From NCBI RefSeq assembly GCF_902686445.1, contig NC_062225.1, positions 94,352,581-94,416,580 of the forward strand: 64,000 nt of DNA. Direction: 5' to 3'. Position 1 is the first letter of the stretch. Each line of letters starts with the position of its first letter. Source of the DNA: Sciurus carolinensis. Taxonomy: Eukaryota; Chordata; Mammalia; Rodentia; Sciuridae. The notes beneath the pieces are model-generated. The model was not told the DNA's origin. It searched no databases and saw nothing but the letters and a program-made list of their open reading frames with translations. This document shows positions 57,343 through 64,000 of this stretch, in pieces. Position numbers and translations under genes: made by a program.

Positions 57343-58084
57343 TGAAGGTGTCCTCGCCACTTCTGAAGTGGAAGGGAGCAACCAGTTACGTCCTGCAGCT
57401 GCAGCAGGATCTACAGTAGGATCTACAGCAGAGAAGACTGGATAAGGTGCAGCGTGGAGGAGGGCAAGTGGGAAGGGCCTGCACGGCGTCACACCTCCTG
57501 AGAGGTCAGAGGAGGCTTCCCTCTGATTCCTGACAGCCCAGCCACATGCTCCTGCCTGTTGGGGCCACCTGCAGTGGGCATAGTGCCAACCAGCCCCCGG
57601 CCAGCCTCCACTGGCTCGATGCCAACAGCATCCCTGGCCAGCCAGGCCCACAGAGAAACCTGCAGACCCCGCAGACTGCCCTGGGGCGAGGTTGCCTCTG
57701 GGTAGGACCACAGAGCCAGGGAACCAGCAAGCACACCTGCTACGGAATCTGGGAGCCTCGATTCCTGAGTACCATAAGGGGCAACGAGAACCATAGTCTT
57801 ACTAGGGAGAAAGGAGAAGCCATGTGGGAGCCCCTGGGGGAAGGCAGAACCACCAACAGCCTTACATCCCTAAGTCAGAGCTCCCTACCTGCAAAACTGG
57901 CAGAAGGCAAATCCATTCACAGAAATCATGAGAAATCCCCTGGTGGGAAGAAGCTCCGGATACGTGTTAGTTCCTTTTTCCCTCTTTAGTCTTGAATCTG
58001 GCCCAAACTGTGAAAGCCAGAGCTTTCTGCCCTGGTTGGTCATCCTCCTCCTGCCACACACAGTAGGAGCTCAGGAAGACACCC
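57343..58084. other. unique non-coding sequence
   Basis: Unique DNA containing a short GGATCTACAGTA / GGATCTACAGCA duplication near 57408-57432. Nothing else was recognised. Confidence 0.45.
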
Positions 58085-58255
58085 ACACAGTAGGTGTTTG
58101 CTTCCACACAGTGGGGTCCCTTCCATGCGCACAGTGGGGCCCCCTTCCACATGCACAGTGGGGCTAATTTCCATGCACACAGTGGGGCTCCCTTGCACGT
58201 TCATAGTGGAGGCTCCCTTCCACGTGCATAGTAGGGGCTCACTTCCACACTGCAG
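58085..58255 (+). repeat. short diverged tandem repeat, about 24-bp unit, 7 copies
   Basis: Seven imperfect units share CACAGTGGGGC plus CCCTTCCA(T/C)G. GTGGGG or its variants start at 58090, 58111, 58134, 58158, 58182, 58206 and 58231, spaced 21-25 bases apart. The copies are clearly diverged from each other, unlike the large arrays. Confidence 0.85.
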
Positions 58256-60369
58256 TGACAGGCTGGACAATCTGTGGAGCTGAGTCATGACTGGGAAAGC
58301 CAGCGTGGCTTCAGGGTGACACAGCAATCTTCTGGCTATGGAAAAACTGTGGTGACATTTAGAAGAAATTGCTGCTATTTTATTTACCGAGAAAGGGTAT
58401 TGCAAAAATAGATGAAAGGTTTAATATTAGCACTAACAAGAATTTGCTAATTATCAATATGAAATATTAAGTTGTCTAAAAGAACAATGGGAAGGAAATT
58501 ACGGAGCAGAAATTGCATCAATGTCCAGGGCAGACCCATTAATAGAGTGTGCCTCCTACTGAGAATGAATCTCTAGTTAAGGACAGACGGGCTGTAAGCA
58601 ATGCCCACGGGTCTGTGCATGGTCAGGGCAATGCCCAGGAAGCCCAGGTGAGTTCTGGCAGCTGCACGGCTCTTCCACACTGTGGTTTCTCTGCAGCAAG
58701 ACAGTCTGAGTTGGCTCTGAGGCACAAAGAAGCTATTTCTCTGTAGGCCTGTGGTCCTGTCCATGACGCGGGCAGCACTAAAGCACATGAGCTTCATAAA
58801 ACAAAATCTAACACTGCTGGGGAGGTGTGCGCATCCAGCACAGCCACACTGCAGCCGTCCAGCACTTCTGGAAAGCAGCCCTGTGCCCTTGGCCCATGCT
58901 TTCGCCCCTTGGAGTGGGTCGGAAGGACATATGCTGGTGACTGGAAGCTACGGCTCCCCTTTCACTGAAGCCCTCACACACGTCAGGCTGTGGATGTGGC
59001 CCGCCCGGCACCAGCAGTGGGTGACTTCTGTCTACAGGACAGACCCCGCCCGCCCAGGCTGCAGACCCAGCCCAGCATCTGTGCCTTCTGTGCTGGAGTC
59101 TTGAAAACTGTCAAAAATGCAGAGACCCCTCCCCAAGACTGACGCTGGTCTAAGTTCCAAATGACAGCAAAGTGCAACTGCTGAGGACACACGGGTGTGG
59201 CTCCTGCAGGTCTCGGCCCTTTGGTGACCCTGGTCCCCAGGTGCACACCTTCCTCAAAACGGGGTCTGGAGGAAGTGGCTAGCACTGTGACCAAGGAGCC
59301 TGGAGAGCTCAGAACTCAGTCACCCCAGGTCTGCCAGCCGCAGGCAACCCGGAGCTTCTGTTTCTGTGATTGAAATCAGTGCAGGTGTGAGCTTCTAGGT
59401 GTGACGTTTTGTGTGGAGAGTGCAAATTCTAGTCCTACCATGAAATTTGAACAATACTGTACTGGATAGTAGCTTTGGGATTGAAATTCATGCTATTCCA
59501 GGATTAGTTGCTGTTTTCAATCAGTTTTCAAGAACCAGCAGCAGCATGGACTAAAGGTAGGTGGTTGTGTACAGAGGTCGTGGGGTCGCCCACAGACAGT
59601 CAGCCGGCCAGCAGGTGCAGCTGACCCCTCCTGCTGCCAGGCAACTGCCAGAGGAGGGAGTCGGGATGTCCCTGGAGAAGGACGACCCTTGAGGACAACA
59701 GGACGGAGCCCTGAGGAACGTTCACTTAGACTTCAGTGGCTGAGCATCCCTAATCTGATAACCCAAAATGGAAATGGGGTTTAGATCTGTTTGGTTTGGG
59801 ATTTCTGGACTAGGGATGTCAGTCTGCACGGGGAGCATGTGGAGGATGCCTGATGTGATGCTTGGTGACTCTCAGCATCAGCAGCAGGAACAGCCTTCTC
59901 GTCACACCCCTCCCCCTTGATCCCTGTCACATGCCCCACAGCTGCAGGGATCAGTGTGAGGTCCAGCCACACATGGCTCCTGCAGGGCACCAGACTGCTC
60001 TGCAGTAGAGCGGTGGCAACTCTGATGTATGCAGCCTGTCAACCTCTGGTATACGCCAGGGGCTCATGCAGGCTGGGAGCTCTCCCTGTGGGTGGGAGGG
60101 GAGCTGCTTTGCTAGAGATGGTGGAACTTCCTGCCAGCAGGGCCTCCCTGCTTCCTGTTCCCACCAGCAGTGCCCTGCTGGGTCGCTGACCAGTGGATTA
60201 TCTTCTCAGAAGGACGTCAGCTTTGGCTGAGCTGTGATTTCTGCTTCAATGTCTAAGGCTGACTGTTAGAGACCACCGCTCTCTTCCTCTTCTGCCCCTA
60301 CACCTGAGGCATTCTCTCCCGGCAGCTGGCTTGGCTGCTCGGTTTGTGGACACAACTAGCTGCTGAGGG
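58256..60369. other. unique non-coding sequence
   Basis: Unique DNA with an AT-rich patch at about 58330-58520. The text near 59738-59800 (GCTGAGCATCCCTAATCTGA and following) resembles a widespread mammalian repeat motif, but the match is too short to annotate as an element. Confidence 0.4.
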
Positions 60370-60660
60370 ACATTAATCCTTTGTGTCTGGTGTATGTCGA
60401 GAACATTTTCCCTGTTTGTCACTTTGTTATGTTTTCTGCCATGAAAGCACTTCCATGTCCTTGGACCCATTGCATTTCCCCACTGCTTCTGAATTTTGAG
60501 TTGTAAGTCATGCCGTAACTTGAGCACATTTTCTCATGGAGTTTACAAGGGTCTGTTTTCCACATTTAAGGCTGGTCCATTTAGAATTTACCTTAGCACA
60601 CAGTGTGAGAAAGGCAGTCAGTCTTGCTGTTGTATTTAAAACGTGTCTCATTTCAAGAGG
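60370..60660 (-). mobile_element. possible ancient LINE-1 fragment
   Basis: AT-richer sequence whose reverse reading has the texture of a very old L1 ORF2 piece, with phrases such as TCCATTTAGAATTTACCTTAG and CACACAGTGTGAGAAAGG on the plus strand. These parallel the 'statement of expected orientation' part of L1 also seen at about 9055-9100. Divergence is high and the limits are guesses. Confidence 0.4.
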
Positions 60661-63600
60661 GGACAGGGCGGAATTATCCACCACCTTCTGCAGAGGTTTT
60701 GTGCACAGCTCTTGGGTCCCCCGGCCCACCAGACAGACTTGGACACCAGCAAGATCCTTGAGTTTGAGAACTGATACTCGGAGCTGGTTTGTGTTTTCCT
60801 GAGAGACTAGGTAGGTCGAAAAGCACCTGTGTGGGACCCTGCACGAGGCCAGAGAGCCACGGCTGGGATTCGGGTTGCCCTTGTCCCGAAGTCACTTGGA
60901 CTTGCTTTCGCCATGAGCACTCATTTTAGGTTTCCACTTCTGAATGTTCAAAGTTCACGGTGCTGTCCGCAGAGTTACGCCGCCGTCAAGGGCGTGCTTC
61001 TGAGCTCACCCACCACGGGAGCCACTACGAGGAAGGGAATCGCAGCTCGCATCCCAGCGGCAGCAAACTCCTCCAATCCTCACCGCCATGTGGCTACATT
61101 CCCATCTCTGATTATTACCTGAAGTTGAGTTTCTTAAAAATGTGATTAGGAAACTCTACTGAGTTAGATGGTCTACAAATGTTTCTGGTAAGTTCACTTC
61201 AATTTCTATTTCTACTGCCAGCGTATATAAAGGTCTTGCATGAAACATCATCATCTGTTTCAAGAGCAGGTTCGATTTATAAAAAGATACTTTATGCCTC
61301 TAATTCTGATTTCCTTTGACAACTGGTGGGTTGTTTCCCAGGCTCTTGTGCCAGTCACTGGAATGAGGCCCGTGGGCATGGCCCCATTGTATCCTGACTG
61401 TACCTGCAAGGACCCCATTTCAGGTCACCTCACCTGCCAGCATGGTGCTGGCGCAGCCGAGCAGCAAGTGTCCCGCATTTGAGACAGAGAAGTAGCCCCC
61501 GGTGAGCCTTGTCCCATGTCCCTTGCTGTGAAAGCATCAGCAAGAGGCACCAGTATAGCCCAACCCTGCTCTGTCCACCCCCCACCCCTTGACCCAGGGA
61601 GGACTAAGAATCTGCATGACTGGGAGCTCTGCCCAAAGCACCCGAGGCAGGGTAGGGCCCCCGGTCACAGCCACGTGTGCTCAGCGGGGGAAAAACTCTC
61701 TCAGGAGGGAAGGGCGACCTCACTGGTACAAGATGGTGTCCATACCAGAGACCAGCACAGTCTGGGTCCTCGATCATGTAGAATGAATGTCTGCTTATAC
61801 AGTCGAATTCATTGACTTCCTGCAATTGTTTCAAGTGTAGTGTTCATGAAAGTTGTGATATATTTAAGTTTTAAAATGTCCTTATAATCTATGTCTAGTG
61901 CTTCTACCCTTTTGAATGAGGGGATAATTTAAGGTGCTGCCATTTCTCAAGTGTGTACAGTTCTCCTCAAGGTGTGGCCCCGAAGCTCCGGTGGTGGCAT
62001 GGCTTCATCTAAGCCCAGTGAGGCCAACTGACTGCCGTGACTCTCCCTGTGGAGTGCAGGGGAAGCCAGGTCCCAGCCTCCCGAGGACTGGTGCCTTGCC
62101 ACAAGGTCCTCCCGCTGTTGGAGTGGGGCTAGAAGCAAGAAGTTCTGGGTCCTGCATCAACGACCCTCCAAAACCTTCCGTGTCTGACTTCCTGTGGAAA
62201 GAAAATTCCTGCCCAATGCAGGCAACAACTTAGCCTTCAATTTAATTTCCCCATAGTAGTGTTAGGACTTTCAGTACTATCCTCAGGGAGAGGGGTCTGG
62301 AAGCAGGTGTCCACTTGGGAGACTCCCACGGAACATTTCTGGGTTCTCCTAACATGGGTCTCGGTCCGCCTGTCCTTCTGGTTGACTTCACACATCCTTC
62401 CTGGCTGTCAGGTTGCAAGGTCCTGAGCCCATGAGGGCCTGAAGCTCCCGGTCCCCTGCTGAGTCTTGGCAGGTGCCTGGGCAGTGCCTGGGCATGGGAA
62501 TTTTAGGGTGCAGTCAGAGTGTGTGATCAGAGAAAGGAAAAGTGGAGATTGTTATATACTCTTTTATCCTATCTCTACTTAAAAAATGCAAAAATACAGC
62601 CTTAGAACTGGAATGCACAGCTGTGCTGTGGAGTCTTCTTTTTCATGGAATCCATTGTGCCTCTAGGTCATCTGTTGCCACATGAGACATGACAGACCAA
62701 GTCCACCACAGAACAAAACGTTCCCTTTCTGCTGCATGACCTTATTGGCAGAGCAGCTGTACCTCAAATTCAAAAAAATAAAAACTGGGGAGAACAATGG
62801 TCCATTTGCCCCCTGTATCCATGGTCACCATGCGTAGGGCTCCTGTTTACCGGTGCCCTCATCACGTCCATTTGCAGCTCTCGGGCGGACGCCAGGGCCT
62901 TTTCATGGAAACAGATTTCTGTGTTCCATCTCCTATTAGAATTGCTCCATCAGGGTCTGACGGGGAACCTTTCACTCCATTATGTTGTCCGGCCCCTCTC
63001 TCCAAGGTCGTTTTCTCCTCCTGACTCAGCAGCCAGCAGAGCCGTGTGCTCTGATGTCCGCCCCCTCTCTCCAGTCCTTGTGCCCTTGACCTCGCTGCCC
63101 CTGCACTGAGGCAGCGTCCTCCCGCACTGCACAGCCGAGGTGCTGAGTCGTTCTTGTCCTTGACAGCTCTGGACACAGAGCTGTCCAGTCTCCATGTGGA
63201 GCAAACCTCAGACGTGACCTTAGATGAGCAGGAGACCAGGAGGATGGTGAAGGATCCAGAGCTTTCTCTCTGTCCACTGAATGCTTCATTGGCCTGATTA
63301 TGGTAGGAAACAGGAACTGACTCTGCAGCAATCGAAACTAGGCCCGGCAGCACCTGCACAAATATTTCTGCAGGACATGGTGTGGACAGAACAGGTTTAA
63401 CTCATGTTGGAATCCCTACAAACTTCCCACAGGGTCCTGGAAGAAGGGTTTCCCAACTGGAGGATGAATGGGATGGGCTGAGGGCTGGGGCCTCCTGGCT
63501 TCCCTTAGTGCGTAGCTCCACAGGGTTGGGAAGTTGAGGCAACAGGCAACACAGTCCTGACAGAATTCGCAGGAAGCAGCGGGCTGGTCATCCAGCCAGA

Positions 63601-64000
63601 TGGTCAGGGAGGCAAGCTCCAGGGCCTGGAGCTCAGAATTCTATCAAATAGAGGAGGAATGCTCCCAGGAGGCCCCATGCCCCAGGAGGCCACAGATCGG
63701 CCCCTGGTTTTCCATAGCAAAGAGTATGCCTCTGCAGGTGGATCATCACTCCTTGTCTTTTTCTCTTGACCCAAGAGCAATGGACCCGACCTGCCTGTCG
63801 ACACAGCTCTAATGGAGACCTGGCTTTGTCGGCATCCAGCGCAGGCTCACTCAGTAAGACTGCGCAGGGAGCGGGTGCCATTGTGAGTGGGTGGGTAGGT
63901 CCTCAAGCACAGTGATCTCACGGTCGGAGCCTACTGTGCAAAGGCAGCCCAGCCCATCCGACAGAAGACAGAACCAGTCCCCGGACCGAGGGGAGGGGCG
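60661..64000. other. unique non-coding sequence to the window end
   Basis: Mostly GC-rich unique DNA with AT-rich patches at about 61100-61330, 61790-61930 and 62550-62790. Open frames are at most 165 codons and show no known motif. No tandem array, RNA gene or clear mobile element was recognised. Confidence 0.45.

Noticed and set aside
59735..59830. Interspersed repeat beginning GCTGAGCATCCCTAATCTGA
   Set aside because: The phrase resembles a common mammalian repeat, but the match is short and fades quickly, so no element was annotated.

Overview
This window looks like a non-coding, GC-rich stretch of a mammalian nuclear chromosome. The reasons are LINE-1 copies of several ages, a candidate retroviral-type LTR, two copies of an old interspersed repeat, and large minisatellites. 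There are no compact open genes, operons, tRNAs or rRNAs. The youngest L1 reads most like the L1 family I associate with rodents, perhaps squirrels. No Alu-type SINE was noticed, which argues against a primate. Both points are inference from memory. I found no protein-coding gene I can name. The long open frames all lie inside tandem repeats and arise because the repeat units happen to lack stop codons.

Layout. 1-8.4 kb: unique sequence with an old L1 scrap (3.35-3.64 kb) and one unproven exon-like segment on the minus strand (8041-8147). 8.4-12.1 kb: one L1 copy whose 5' part is inverted relative to its 3' end (twin-priming structure). 12.7-19.6 kb: minisatellite A (45/47-bp unit). 21.2-21.5 kb: CA-rich simple repeat. 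22.26-22.40 kb: GC-box cluster. 23.7-24.6 kb: minisatellite B (22 bp). 26.6-27.2 kb: minisatellite C (16-17 bp). 27.6-29.6 kb: minisatellite D (44 bp). 30.2-31.15 kb: old L1. 31.7-37.2 kb: minisatellite E (35/36 bp). 38.1-38.6 kb: candidate solo LTR. 38.6-46.2 kb: unique. 46.2-49.2 kb: minisatellite F (61/62 bp). 49.2-64 kb: unique sequence with two related old repeats, three short tandem repeats and a possible old L1 piece.

The six large minisatellites cover about 19 kb, close to 30% of the window. Such clustering is typical of subtelomeric or GC-rich intronic DNA. Most arrays show higher-order duplication, which points to repeated unequal exchange or conversion. The most unusual shared property is that units of A, B, E and F contain splice-site-like motifs at fixed positions. 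B carries a near-perfect donor on the minus strand in most units. F carries an acceptor, a 33-nt block and a donor on the plus strand. Whether any of this is transcribed or spliced cannot be told from sequence alone.
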